Source of the DNA: an uncultured delta proteobacterium
Lineage (GTDB): Bacteria > Myxococcota_A > Polyangia > Polyangiales > Polyangiaceae
Direction of reading: 5' to 3'
Length of the DNA stretch: 64,000 bases
NCBI GenBank assembly: GCA_903892415.1
Contig: CAITIQ010000394.1
Location: forward strand, 25,066 to 89,065
Shown: positions 43,606-53,094 of the stretch, piece after piece
Numbering within the stretch: position 1 is the stretch's first letter
How the letters are laid out: every line of letters begins with the position of its first letter
Translations under genes and position numbers: made by a program
Notes under the pieces: model-generated
Told to the model about the DNA's origin: nothing
What the model saw: only the letters and a program-made list of their open reading frames with translations
Databases searched by the model: none

Positions 43606-43683
43606 TGCTCGACTCCTTCTTTCGTAGACCAGGCGGTAGTCCCACTTGAGGGCCGCGGCCCAAAGTGCTGATTTCGGCAGGGC

Positions 43684-43710
43684 GACGAAGTAGGAGGCTA
43701 CGGATCGACA
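43684..43710 (-). promoter_or_regulatory. ECF42-type promoter of the DGPF/sigma operon
   Basis: Read on the minus strand, TGTCGA (43710-43705) and CGTC (43687-43684) are 17 bases apart, matching the published ECF42 target motif (TGTCGA at -35, CG[A/T]C at -10) as I recall it. It lies about 80 bases before the DGPF start. A nine-A run lies just upstream (minus-strand view), like an UP element. Confidence 0.7.
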
Positions 43711-43754
43711 CGGCCCAAACAATTTTTTTTTCTGGAGCGGTAGGACAGCGCTTT

Positions 43755-45776
43755 CTAGTCGAGAAGCGCCAGAAAGCCTGCTTCGTCGAGCGTAGCGGTG
43801 CCCAGCTTTTGTGCCTTGGCCAGCTTGGTCCCGGGCTCGCTGCCGACGACCAGGAAGCTCGTCGACTTCGATACGCTGCCGGTGACTTTGCCCCCACGCG
43901 CTTCGAGCTCGGCTTGGGCGCGCTCACGACTCATCGCCGCAAGGCTGCCGGTGATCACGAAGCTCTTGCCGCTGAGCGTTCCCTCGCTTCGCTCTTTGAC
44001 CCGATCGAGTCGCACTCCGCCTGCCCGCAGCCGCTCGACGAACTCGACGCTGCTCGAGCGCCGAAAGAAGCTGTGCACGCTCTCGGCGATCACCTGACCC
44101 AGCCCTTCGACCGCGAGCAGGGCCTCCATCGGCGCGGCCGCAACCGCCAATAGCGAGCCGAAGGCGTCGGCCAGGGCGAGGGCGGCCTGCGGGCCTACGT
44201 GGCGGATGCCGAGCCCCACCAACAGCCGATCCAGCGGCCTCGAGCGAGCGGCCTCGAGGGCGCCGAGCACGTTGCTGATCGACTTCTGCTTGAACGATGG
44301 CAGCTTGGCCAGCTCCTCGGCCTGAAGATGGAACAGGTCGGCGGCGGTGCGAATCAGCCCAGCGTCGAACAGCTGCTGCGGTCGCACATCCCCGAGGTGC
44401 TCCACGTTCATCGCGCCGCGTGAGCAGAAATGCACGATGCGACCGAGCGTCTGCGCCGGACACTCGCTGCCTGGGCAGCGTCGCTGCGCTTCACCCGGTT
44501 GTTGCTCGAGCTGGGTGCCGCACACCGGACAATGGGAAGGCATCACGAACGGTCGTTCACTGCCGTCTCGCAGCTCCACCACCGGCCCAACCACCTCCGG
44601 GATCACGTCGCCGGCGCGCTGCACGATCACCGTGTCTCCAAGCAGAAGGCCTTTGCGCGCGACCTCGAACTCGTTGTGCAGCGACGCGATCGAGAGCGTG
44701 ACCCCGCCCACGAACACCGGCTCGAACACGGCGAACGGCGTCGCCACGCCGCTGCGCCCGATGCTGACTATGATCTCACGCAGCTTGGTTCGAGCCTGTT
44801 CAGCGGGCAGCTTGTAGGCGACGGCCCAACGTGGGGCCTTGGCTGTAGCGCCCAACTCGACCTGCTGTGCAACCGCGTTCAACTTGACCACGACGCCGTC
44901 GATCTCGTGATCGAGGCTCGGCCGCTGGGCGCGCAGCCTGGCCACGAACGCCTTCACAGCGTCGAGGTCGGCGCAATGGGTGGCCAGCGGATGAATCGGC
45001 AGACCGAGTGCGGCGAGCTGCTCGATCGCCTCGCTGTAGGAGCTGGGTTCGAGCCCAACGGCGGCGACAAGGCCGTGGACGTAGATGGCGAGCGAACGTT
45101 CGCGGGTGATGTTGGCGTCCTTCTGACGCAGCGCTCCTGCGGCGGCGTTACGGGCGTTGGCGAACGGCGGTTTGCCTTCTGCGGCGAGCTTTTCGTTGAG
45201 GGCGTCGAAGTCGCGCTTGAATAGGAAGACCTCACCGCGAACCTCGAGCCACGCCGGCGGGTTGCCGCGCAAGGTGCGCGGCAGGCCGGCCAGCGTGAGC
45301 ACGTTGGGCGTTACGTCTTCGCCGACCTCGCCGTCGCCGCGAGTCGCACCTCGGACCAAGCGGCCGTTTTTATAAAGGAGCGCGATCGAGAGCCCGTCGA
45401 TCTTGGGCTCACAAACGAACAGCGGCTGCTCGGCGAGCGCGACCTCGCCCAGCGTACGTTGACAACGTTGCCACCACTCGAGCAGCGACTCGTCACTGAA
45501 CACGTTGTCGAGCGAGAGCAGCCGTTGGCCGTGGCGCGCTACTGAGAAAGCCGCTGCGGGGGCGGCTCCAACCGTCTGGGTCGGCGAGTCGGCGGCTGCG
45601 AACTCGGGGTAGCGCTGCTCGAGCTGTTTGAGCTCTTGGAACAGTGCGTCGTAAGCCGCGTCGGAGATCTCGGGCGCCTCTCGCGAATGGTACTGCTGGT
45701 CGTGATGACGCAGAATCCCGCGCAATTCGAGGGTTCGCTGCTGCGCTTGCTGGCGGTCGTCGCTGGCTCCCGGCAT
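43755..45776 (-). CDS. ligA: NAD-dependent DNA ligase LigA
   Basis: This 673-residue enzyme seals DNA nicks using NAD+. The Ia domain has YHSREAPEISDAAYDALFQEL with the NMN-binding Tyr residues, the nucleotidyl lysine is Lys125 in EPKIDGLS, then GDGEVGEDVT, the OB fold, a four-Cys zinc finger (CPVCGTQ..CPGSECPAQ), helix-hairpin-helix repeats, and a C-terminal BRCT domain (GKSFVITGSLAAMSR). Length is normal. It is divergent from icmF across 74 bases. Confidence 0.97.
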   Translation of the reverse strand: MPGASDDRQQAQQRTLELRGILRHHDQQYHSREAPEISDAAYDALFQELKQLEQRYPEFAAADSPTQTVGAAPAAAFSVARHGQRLLSLDNVFSDESLLEWWQRCQRTLGEVALAEQPLFVCEPKIDGLSIALLYKNGRLVRGATRGDGEVGEDVTPNVLTLAGLPRTLRGNPPAWLEVRGEVFLFKRDFDALNEKLAAEGKPPFANARNAAAGALRQKDANITRERSLAIYVHGLVAAVGLEPSSYSEAIEQLAALGLPIHPLATHCADLDAVKAFVARLRAQRPSLDHEIDGVVVKLNAVAQQVELGATAKAPRWAVAYKLPAEQARTKLREIIVSIGRSGVATPFAVFEPVFVGGVTLSIASLHNEFEVARKGLLLGDTVIVQRAGDVIPEVVGPVVELRDGSERPFVMPSHCPVCGTQLEQQPGEAQRRCPGSECPAQTLGRIVHFCSRGAMNVEHLGDVRPQQLFDAGLIRTAADLFHLQAEELAKLPSFKQKSISNVLGALEAARSRPLDRLLVGLGIRHVGPQAALALADAFGSLLAVAAAPMEALLAVEGLGQVIAESVHSFFRRSSSVEFVERLRAGGVRLDRVKERSEGTLSGKSFVITGSLAAMSRERAQAELEARGGKVTGSVSKSTSFLVVGSEPGTKLAKAQKLGTATLDEAGFLALLD

Positions 45777-45850
45777 GACGCGGAGGATAGCGCCGCGGTC
45801 GCGCCTTTCGACTTAGAACCCGCGGCCGGAAGTGTTAAGTCACCGGGCGA

Positions 45851-48800
45851 ATGTCCGAGGAAAGCTTTCGCCTAAAGAACGCAGTTCGCATCGTCACAGC
45901 AGCCTCGCTCTTCGACGGCCATGACGCGGCGATCAACATCATGCGTCGCATCCTGCAGGCCAACGGGGCCGAGGTCATCCATCTCGGTCACAACCGTTCG
46001 GCCCAAGAGATCGTCGAGTGCGCGATCGAGGAGGACGTCCAAGGCATCGCGGTCACCAGCTATCAGGGCGGCCACGTCGAGTACTTCAAGTACATCCACG
46101 ATTTGCTGAAGGAGCGCGGCGCCAACATCAAGGTGTTCGGCGGCGGCGGCGGTACCATCCTGCCCGCTGAGATCGCCGAGCTGCACGCCTACGGCATCAC
46201 GCGCATTTATTCGCCGGATGACGGCCGCAGCATGGGCCTCGTGGGCATGATCCGCGACCTGCTGGAGCGTTGCGACTTCCCGACGGTGAAGACGGTCAGC
46301 AGCGAGATCGCCGACCTGGCGAATTCCAACTCGAGCAGCAAACACCGGGCGATCGGCCGTTTGATCTCCTTGGTGGAGAACGTCCCGCAGGTCGGGGAGA
46401 CGCTGGCCGCACTGCTGCCCAAGGGGGACAAGGTGGTGCCGGTGTTGGGCGTGACCGGCACCGGCGGCTCGGGCAAGAGCTCCTTGATCGACGAGCTGGT
46501 GCTGCGCTTCTTGCGTGATTTTTCGGACAAGCGCGTGGCCATCGTTTCGATCGATCCGACCAAGAAGAAGTCCGGCGGCGGCCTCTTGGGGGACCGCATC
46601 CGCATGAACGCGATCGACAACGAGCGCGTGTACATGCGTTCGCTCGCCACCCGCCGTGAGAACGTGGCGATGAGTCGTCACGCCAAAGACGCCGTGGCGA
46701 TCTGCAAGGCAGCCGGATTCGACCTGGTGATCGTCGAGACTAGCGGCATCGGCCAGAGCGACACCGAGATCGTCGAGCACTGCGATGTCTCGTTGTATGT
46801 GATGACCAGCGAGTACGGCGCTGCCACCCAGCTCGAGAAGATCGACATGCTGGACTACGCGCATTTGGTGGCGATCAACAAGTTCGAGAAGCGCGGCAGC
46901 CTCGATGCGCTGCGCGACGTAAAGAAGCAGTGGAAGCGCAGCCGTGAGGCCTTCACGCTGCCCGATGACCAGGTGCCGGTATTCGGCACCATCGCCTCGC
47001 AGTTCAACGACGCCGGCATGAACGCGCTGTACCTGGCAATTTGCGATCGGCTGCGCAAGGCCGGGGGGCCGTTTGAATCGAGCCTCGCGCTCGACACCCA
47101 ACGCGAACGCACGCTCTCGGTTTTGCCTGCGGATCGCGTGCGCTACTTGGCCGAGATCGCCGAGACGTCGGACCGCTATGACAAGGGCGTGAAGACCGAC
47201 GCGGCGCATGCGCGTGCGGCCTACCGCTTGTATGGCACCATCAACTTGCTGCGCGGGGTGAAGGAAGACGCCAGCGTGCTCATCCCCGAGGTGCTGGATC
47301 TTCCTGGGGACAGCCCTTCGGTGCGTGAACTCGTGGAGCGTTATCACCGTGAGGTGGACGCGATGACCACCGAGGCCAAGAAGCTCCTCCGTCGTTTTCC
47401 GGAGGAGCGCGCGCGGCTTTCGGGAGACGTCTTCCGTTACGACGTGCGCGGCCGGACGATCGAGCTGCCGCTCACCTGGAGCTCACTCTCTGGCACCAAG
47501 GTGCGCAAGGTCGCTTTGCCTTCGTTCACCGACTGGGGGGATCTGCTCGAGTGGTTGATGACCGAGAACGTCCCCGGCTCCTTCCCATTCGCCGCGGGCG
47601 TCTTTCCGCTCAAGCGCGACGGCGAGGATCCGGCGCGCATGTTCGCAGGGGAGGGTGGAGCCGAGCGCACCAACAAGCGCTTCCACTATGTCTCCCGCGG
47701 CATGGCCGCCAAGCGGCTCTCAACCGCCTTCGACTCGGTGACGCTCTACGGTGAAGACCCGGACCACCGGCCCGACATCTTCGGCAAGATCGGTAACAGC
47801 GGCGTTTCGATCGCCAACGTCGACGACGCCAAGAAGCTCTATTCGGGCTTCGATTTGGCCGATCCTTCGACCAGCGTGTCGATGACCATCAACGGCCCGG
47901 CGCCGATGTTGTTGGCCTTCTTCATGAACGCCGCCATCGACCAAGCGTGCGAAAAACACATCCGCGCGCAAGGCCGAGTCGCTCAGGTGACCGACACGAT
48001 CGAGACGCATTACCGTGAACGTGGGCTCGAACGTCCGCGTTATCGAGGGTCACTGCCGGAGGGTAATGACGGGCTTGGGCTCTTGTTGCTCGGTGTCTCG
48101 GGTGAGGACGTGCTCACCCGAGACGAGTACGAAGCGATCAAGAAGGACACGCTCTCGCGCGTGCGCGGCACCGTCCAAGCCGACATCCTCAAGGAAGATC
48201 AGGCGCAGAACACCTGCATCTTTTCGACCGAGTTCGCGCTGCGCATGATGGGGGACATTCAGGACTACTTCATCCGCAAGCAGGTGCGGAATTTCTACTC
48301 GGTGTCGATCAGCGGCTATCACATCGCCGAGGCCGGGGCGAACCCGATCACCCAGCTGGCCTTCACGCTGGCCAACGGTTTCACCTACGTCGAGTACTAC
48401 CTCGCGCGCGGGATGAACATCGACGACTTCGCGCCGAATCTCTCCTTCTTCTTCTCCAACGGGCTGGACCCGGAGTACTCGGTGATCGGCCGCGTTGCCC
48501 GGCGTTTGTGGGCGAAGGCCATGCGCAACAAGTATGGCGCCAACGAGCGTTCGCAGAAGCTCAAGTACCACATCCAAACCTCCGGCCGCAGCCTGCACGC
48601 CCAGGAGATCGCCTTCAACGACATCCGCACCACGTTGCAGGCGCTCTACGCCATCTACGACAACTGCAACTCGCTCCACACCAACGCCTACGACGAGGCC
48701 ATCACCACCCCGACCGAGGAGAGCGTGCGTCGCGCCTTGGCCATTCAGCTGGTGATCAACGAGGAGCTCGGGCTCTCGCGAAACGAGAACCCACTGCAGG

Positions 48801-49264
48801 GCTCCTTCATCATCGATGAGCTGACGCAGCTGGTGGAGCAGGCGGTGCTGCATGAGTTCCGCTCGATCAATGAGCGCGGCGGCGTGCTCGGGGCGATGGA
48901 GCGCATGTATCAGCGCACCAAGATCCAAGAAGAGTCGCTCTTGTACGAGACCAAGAAGCACACCGGCGAGCTGCCGATCATCGGCGTGAACACCTTCCTC
49001 TCGTCGGAAGGCTCCCCGACCATCCTGCCCAAGGAGGTCATCCGCTCCACGCGAGAGGAGCGCGAGATGGCGATCGAGGCTCGCGACGCCTTCCGCAAGC
49101 GCAATGAAGGTCGCACGGGGCCAGCGCTCGATGCGCTCGAGCGCACGGCGATGGAGAACGGCAACCTGTTCGAGGCCTTGATGGAGGTCAGCAAGGTCGC
49201 CACGCTCGGGCAAATCTCCAGCCGCCTGTATCAGGTTGGCGGCCAATACCGACGCAACATGTGA
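45851..49264 (+). CDS. icmF: Fused isobutyryl-CoA mutase IcmF
   Basis: This 1137-residue protein interconverts isobutyryl-CoA and n-butyryl-CoA with adenosylcobalamin. The N-terminal B12 domain has DGHDAA with axial His24. The central MeaI-type G domain has the P-loop GTGGSGKSS, ETSGIGQSD and NKFEKRG. The C-terminal mutase domain has the substrate-site AQNTCIF, with Gln where methylmalonyl-CoA mutases have Arg (VRNTYI), fitting isobutyryl specificity. All three domains are intact. It is followed after 38 bases by a second mutase and then MeaB, so the genes form one cobalamin-mutase operon. No strong ribosome binding site precedes ATG 45851. Confidence 0.95.
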   Translation: MSEESFRLKNAVRIVTAASLFDGHDAAINIMRRILQANGAEVIHLGHNRSAQEIVECAIEEDVQGIAVTSYQGGHVEYFKYIHDLLKERGANIKVFGGGGGTILPAEIAELHAYGITRIYSPDDGRSMGLVGMIRDLLERCDFPTVKTVSSEIADLANSNSSSKHRAIGRLISLVENVPQVGETLAALLPKGDKVVPVLGVTGTGGSGKSSLIDELVLRFLRDFSDKRVAIVSIDPTKKKSGGGLLGDRIRMNAIDNERVYMRSLATRRENVAMSRHAKDAVAICKAAGFDLVIVETSGIGQSDTEIVEHCDVSLYVMTSEYGAATQLEKIDMLDYAHLVAINKFEKRGSLDALRDVKKQWKRSREAFTLPDDQVPVFGTIASQFNDAGMNALYLAICDRLRKAGGPFESSLALDTQRERTLSVLPADRVRYLAEIAETSDRYDKGVKTDAAHARAAYRLYGTINLLRGVKEDASVLIPEVLDLPGDSPSVRELVERYHREVDAMTTEAKKLLRRFPEERARLSGDVFRYDVRGRTIELPLTWSSLSGTKVRKVALPSFTDWGDLLEWLMTENVPGSFPFAAGVFPLKRDGEDPARMFAGEGGAERTNKRFHYVSRGMAAKRLSTAFDSVTLYGEDPDHRPDIFGKIGNSGVSIANVDDAKKLYSGFDLADPSTSVSMTINGPAPMLLAFFMNAAIDQACEKHIRAQGRVAQVTDTIETHYRERGLERPRYRGSLPEGNDGLGLLLLGVSGEDVLTRDEYEAIKKDTLSRVRGTVQADILKEDQAQNTCIFSTEFALRMMGDIQDYFIRKQVRNFYSVSISGYHIAEAGANPITQLAFTLANGFTYVEYYLARGMNIDDFAPNLSFFFSNGLDPEYSVIGRVARRLWAKAMRNKYGANERSQKLKYHIQTSGRSLHAQEIAFNDIRTTLQALYAIYDNCNSLHTNAYDEAITTPTEESVRRALAIQLVINEELGLSRNENPLQGSFIIDELTQLVEQAVLHEFRSINERGGVLGAMERMYQRTKIQEESLLYETKKHTGELPIIGVNTFLSSEGSPTILPKEVIRSTREEREMAIEARDAFRKRNEGRTGPALDALERTAMENGNLFEALMEVSKVATLGQISSRLYQVGGQYRRNM

Positions 49265-49302
49265 GACTCCACGCCCTGCGGGAAGTGCGGTAACAGTCGC
49301 GC

Positions 49303-52300
49303 ATGACCTCAGGGTTTCCGTTGGCTTCACGCAGCGCGTGGGAGCAGGCAGCAGCGCTCACGTTGAAAGGTCGACCGATTGAGGCGCTCACCGACAAGGT
49401 GAACGCCGACGGTCCGATTGAGCCGGTGTATAGCGCCGCGGATGGCGAGCGAGTGCTCAGGCTTTTGCCGCCGGAAGTAAGCGAGCGAAGGCCGTTGCTG
49501 GTTGGGCAATGGCTGCGTGCGCATGAGCTTGAAGCAGCCAACGCCGCGCTGCGCGGTGGCGCGGATTTGCTCTACTTGGATGAGTCGGTGGTTGAGGCTC
49601 CGCAGCTCGCGGCGCCGTGTCCGGTCTTGTTCGCTCCCAGCTCCGGTGCGCAGCTCGCCGCGCGCGAGGCGCTGGCTGCGGCGCTACGTGAGCGCGGCTG
49701 TAACGTTGGCCTGCTCGCCGACGTACTCGAGCTGGAGTCGGCTAGCTGTGACGCCGCCGAGTTGAAGCAGCGGCTAGTCCGCGCCCTCGCGACGCTGTCG
49801 GTTGGAGAAGCTCCACTGCCCAACGTCGCGCTTTGGCCCGGGCGGGTGATCGCCGCGGGCGGGTCCTTCGCGCAAGGCGTGGCCTGGACGCTGAGCAGCC
49901 TCTTGGCGCTGCTACAGACCGGCCAGCTCGGCGATCTCGCTCGCGTGGGCGTCGTGCTCGAGGGCTCCACCGACTGGGGCCTCAGCATCGCCTTTGTCCG
50001 GGCGCTCAAATTGGTCGTGGCCAAGCTTGCGACGTCCTTCGGCCTGGCCGGCGAAAAGGCTCGCCCGCTGTGGGTCGGTCTCACCAGCGCTCGTCGTATG
50101 GGCAGCGATCTCGACGCCAACATGATCCGCACGTCGGTTGAGGCGTTCGGGCTTTGTTGCGCCGGAGTCGAGGTGCTCGTCGCCCGACCGCACGATGCCA
50201 TCGCGCACCACGGTCAAGCGGCCGGAGACCCATTGCGGCTCGCGCGCAACACCGGCCTCGTGCTGCGCGATGAAGCGCATTTGATGCAGGTCGATGATCC
50301 CGCCGCGGGCGCTTACGCGCTGGAGGCGCTCACGAACCAGATCGCGCGTCGCGGTTGGGAAGGGATGCAGGCCTTGGAGGCTGCCGGCGGAGTTTGTTCG
50401 GCGGCTGCGCGTAAAGCCTTTACCGGTGAACTAAGGCAAACGGCCGAGCGCGCAACGAGCCGCGTGCGCGCTCGCAAGACGGTGCTGGTCGGTATCAACG
50501 ATTTCGTGGTCCCGGGCGAACTCCCGGCAGCGGGCGCTGCGCTGCGCTTGGCCGGTGAGAGCTTCGACGAGCAGCTGGCCTCGTCCTTCGAGGCGATGCG
50601 CGCGCGGGTGCTCGGGCTCGAGATCGGGCGCGCGCTGAAGCTGGTGGTGCTCGGTGAGCGCGGCCCACTGGCCGCACGCGAAGCCTTCATCCGCCGCTTC
50701 CTCGAGGCCTTCGGCTTTACGCTGGGAGAGGCTCCCTCCGCCGTGGCCGTGGTCGTCGGCAGCGATGAAACGTACACGACGCTGACCGTTGAGGCTGCCA
50801 CTGCGGCGCTGGGTGATGCGAAGCAGGTGCTTGTCGCCGGCAAGCCCAACGAACACGTGCAAGCGCTGGTAACGGCGCTAGGGAAGCAAACCCACTTCGT
50901 CCATCTCGGTACCAGTGACGCTGTCGCGTTGGTCGGAGCCTTGCTTACTGCGTTGGGAGCAACGGAAGCCAGCCCTGCTGCGTCTGCAGCAACGCCGGCA
51001 GAGTCCGCCAGCGCGGCGCTGGGCGAGGGTGCGGCTTCGGAGTTTGCAACGCGCGGCTTCGACGAAATCGCTCTTCCAGCCGTCGCAGAGCGCTCGTCTT
51101 TCGACGCTGGCTTGCCTGGATTTGCGCCGTTTCGTCGCGGTCCGTACGCCACGATGTACGTCGAGAACCCGTGGACGGTGCGGCAATACGCAGGCTTCTC
51201 CACCGCAGAGGAGAGCAACGCCTTCTACCGCAAGAACCTCGCGGGCGGGCAGAAGGGCCTGAGCGTCGCCTTCGATCTAGCGACCCACCGCGGCTACGAC
51301 TCCGACCATCCGCGGGTGACCGGAGACGTCGGTATGGCTGGCGTGGCGATCGACTCGATCGAAGACATGCGCATTCTGTTTGGAGGCATCCCGCTCTCGG
51401 AGATGAGCGTCTCGATGACGATGAACGGCGCTGTCTTGCCGATCATGGCGCTGTTCGTCGTCGCCGCCGAAGAGCAGGGAACCCCGGCGCGTGCACTCTC
51501 AGGCACCATTCAGAACGACATCCTGAAAGAGTTCATGGTGCGCAATACGTACATCTACCCGCCGGCGCCTTCGATGCGCATCGTCGGCGATATCCTCGCG
51601 TACACGGCGAAGGAAATGCCCAAGTTCAACAGCATCTCGATCTCCGGCTATCACATGCAGGAGGCTGGAGCGACGGCGGATCTGGAGCTGGCCTACACCA
51701 TCTTGGACGGCCTCGAGTACGTGAAGACCGGAGTCGCTGCAGGGCTCGATGTCGATCACTTCGCGCCGCGGCTCTCCTTCTTCTTCGCGATGGGCATGGA
51801 CTACTTCACCGAGGTGGCCAAGCTGCGCGCCGCGCGCGTTTTGTGGGCCGAGCAAATGGCAGCCTTTTCGCCGAAGAATCCGAAGAGTACGATGTTGCGT
51901 ACGCACTGTCAGACCTCCGGCTGGTCGCTGGCGGCGAAGGACGTCTACAACAACGTCGTGCGCACCGCTGTGGAGGCGCTGGCCGCCACGGCTGGGCATA
52001 CCCAGTCGCTGCACACCAACTCGCTCGATGAGGCGCTGGCGCTGCCCACCGACTACTCCGCGCGCATCGCACGCAACACGCAGCTCTTGCTGATTCACGA
52101 GGCCGGCACCACGCGGCCGATCGATCCGTGGGGTGGCTCGCAGCTGGTGGAGCGTTTGACCGAGGAGCTGCTGGTGCAGGCGCGGGCGCATATTCAAGAG
52201 ATCGAGTCGCACGGCGGCATGGTCAAGGCGATCGAGGCCGGCGTACCCAAGCTCCGCATCGAAGAGGCGTCGGCGCGCACGCAAGCGGCGATCGACGGCA

Positions 52301-53091
52301 AAAAGCGTCGCATCGTTGGGGTCAACTGCTTCGAGCCGGAGCGCGCTGACGTGGTGCCGGTGCTGCGCGTGGAGACCGAGCGGGTGCGGGCAACCCAGCT
52401 CGAGCGGTTGGCCAAGCTGAAGGCCCGGCGTGATGGCGCCGCCGTTGCGGCCGCGCTCGCGGCACTGACCGCAGCCGCTCGTTCGAGCGAAAACCTGCTC
52501 GCCAAGAGCGTGGAGGCTGCGCGGGCCGGCGCGACCGTGGGCGAGATGAGCGAGGCGCTGGCCGAGGTGTTCGGTCGTTACGCGGCCACCCCGCGCGGAG
52601 TAAGCGGCGTGTACGCTCGCTCGATGGGTGAAGAGCCGGAGCTCGTGCGGGCGCGTGAAGCCGTGGCTCGCGTGCGTGAAGCCGACGGTCGCTCGCCGCG
52701 CATTCTGCTCGCCAAGATGGGTCAAGACGGCCATGACCGCGGTCAGAAGATCGTCGCTACGGCCTTCGCGGATCTCGGCTTCGACGTCGATATTGGGCCG
52801 CTGTTCTCGACGCCGGAAGAGGCTGCACGGCAAGCCATCGACAACGACGTGCACGTGGTCGGCGTGAGCTCGCTTGCGGCGGGGCATTTGACGCTCGTTC
52901 CGGCGCTGGTGAAGGCCCTCGCCGAGCTCGGGCGCCCCGACATCTTGGTGGTGGTAGGTGGCGTGATCCCGCCCGATGACGTGCCCACCTTGCATGAGCT
53001 CGGCGCCTGCTTGGTCTTCGGTCCGGGCACCAACATTCCGCTCGCGGCCGAGAGTCTCTGCGACGTGATCTGCAAGCGACTCGCGGAGTAG
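49303..53091 (+). CDS. Methylmalonyl-CoA mutase, fused small and large subunits
   Basis: This is a single 1262-residue frame. Residues about 1-550 resemble the non-catalytic small subunit (MutA): a barrel domain with GSTDWGLSIAFVRALKLV, HHGQAAGDPLRLARNTGLVL, VDDPAAGAYALEALTNQIA, and a vestigial B12 domain lacking D-x-H. A Ala/Ser/Glu linker spans about 551-583. The rest is a full MutB catalytic subunit: RQYAGFSTAEESN with the active-site Tyr, VRNTYI with the substrate Arg, ISGYHMQEAG, and the B12 motif GQDGHDRGQK. It should convert (R)-methylmalonyl-CoA to succinyl-CoA. Separate mutA and mutB genes are the norm; the fusion is the oddity. Confidence 0.93.
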   Translation: MTSGFPLASRSAWEQAAALTLKGRPIEALTDKVNADGPIEPVYSAADGERVLRLLPPEVSERRPLLVGQWLRAHELEAANAALRGGADLLYLDESVVEAPQLAAPCPVLFAPSSGAQLAAREALAAALRERGCNVGLLADVLELESASCDAAELKQRLVRALATLSVGEAPLPNVALWPGRVIAAGGSFAQGVAWTLSSLLALLQTGQLGDLARVGVVLEGSTDWGLSIAFVRALKLVVAKLATSFGLAGEKARPLWVGLTSARRMGSDLDANMIRTSVEAFGLCCAGVEVLVARPHDAIAHHGQAAGDPLRLARNTGLVLRDEAHLMQVDDPAAGAYALEALTNQIARRGWEGMQALEAAGGVCSAAARKAFTGELRQTAERATSRVRARKTVLVGINDFVVPGELPAAGAALRLAGESFDEQLASSFEAMRARVLGLEIGRALKLVVLGERGPLAAREAFIRRFLEAFGFTLGEAPSAVAVVVGSDETYTTLTVEAATAALGDAKQVLVAGKPNEHVQALVTALGKQTHFVHLGTSDAVALVGALLTALGATEASPAASAATPAESASAALGEGAASEFATRGFDEIALPAVAERSSFDAGLPGFAPFRRGPYATMYVENPWTVRQYAGFSTAEESNAFYRKNLAGGQKGLSVAFDLATHRGYDSDHPRVTGDVGMAGVAIDSIEDMRILFGGIPLSEMSVSMTMNGAVLPIMALFVVAAEEQGTPARALSGTIQNDILKEFMVRNTYIYPPAPSMRIVGDILAYTAKEMPKFNSISISGYHMQEAGATADLELAYTILDGLEYVKTGVAAGLDVDHFAPRLSFFFAMGMDYFTEVAKLRAARVLWAEQMAAFSPKNPKSTMLRTHCQTSGWSLAAKDVYNNVVRTAVEALAATAGHTQSLHTNSLDEALALPTDYSARIARNTQLLLIHEAGTTRPIDPWGGSQLVERLTEELLVQARAHIQEIESHGGMVKAIEAGVPKLRIEEASARTQAAIDGKKRRIVGVNCFEPERADVVPVLRVETERVRATQLERLAKLKARRDGAAVAAALAALTAAARSSENLLAKSVEAARAGATVGEMSEALAEVFGRYAATPRGVSGVYARSMGEEPELVRAREAVARVREADGRSPRILLAKMGQDGHDRGQKIVATAFADLGFDVDIGPLFSTPEEAARQAIDNDVHVVGVSSLAAGHLTLVPALVKALAELGRPDILVVVGGVIPPDDVPTLHELGACLVFGPGTNIPLAAESLCDVICKRLAE

Positions 53092-53094
53092 CTG

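Noticed and set aside
43728..43736. T-run as a terminator of ligA
   Set aside because: On the minus strand it is an A-run with no hairpin before it; it more likely aids the ECF42 promoter.
45872..47347. Long minus-strand open frame opposite icmF
   Set aside because: Shadow frame with His/Asp/Leu-rich translation typical of reversed high-GC coding DNA.
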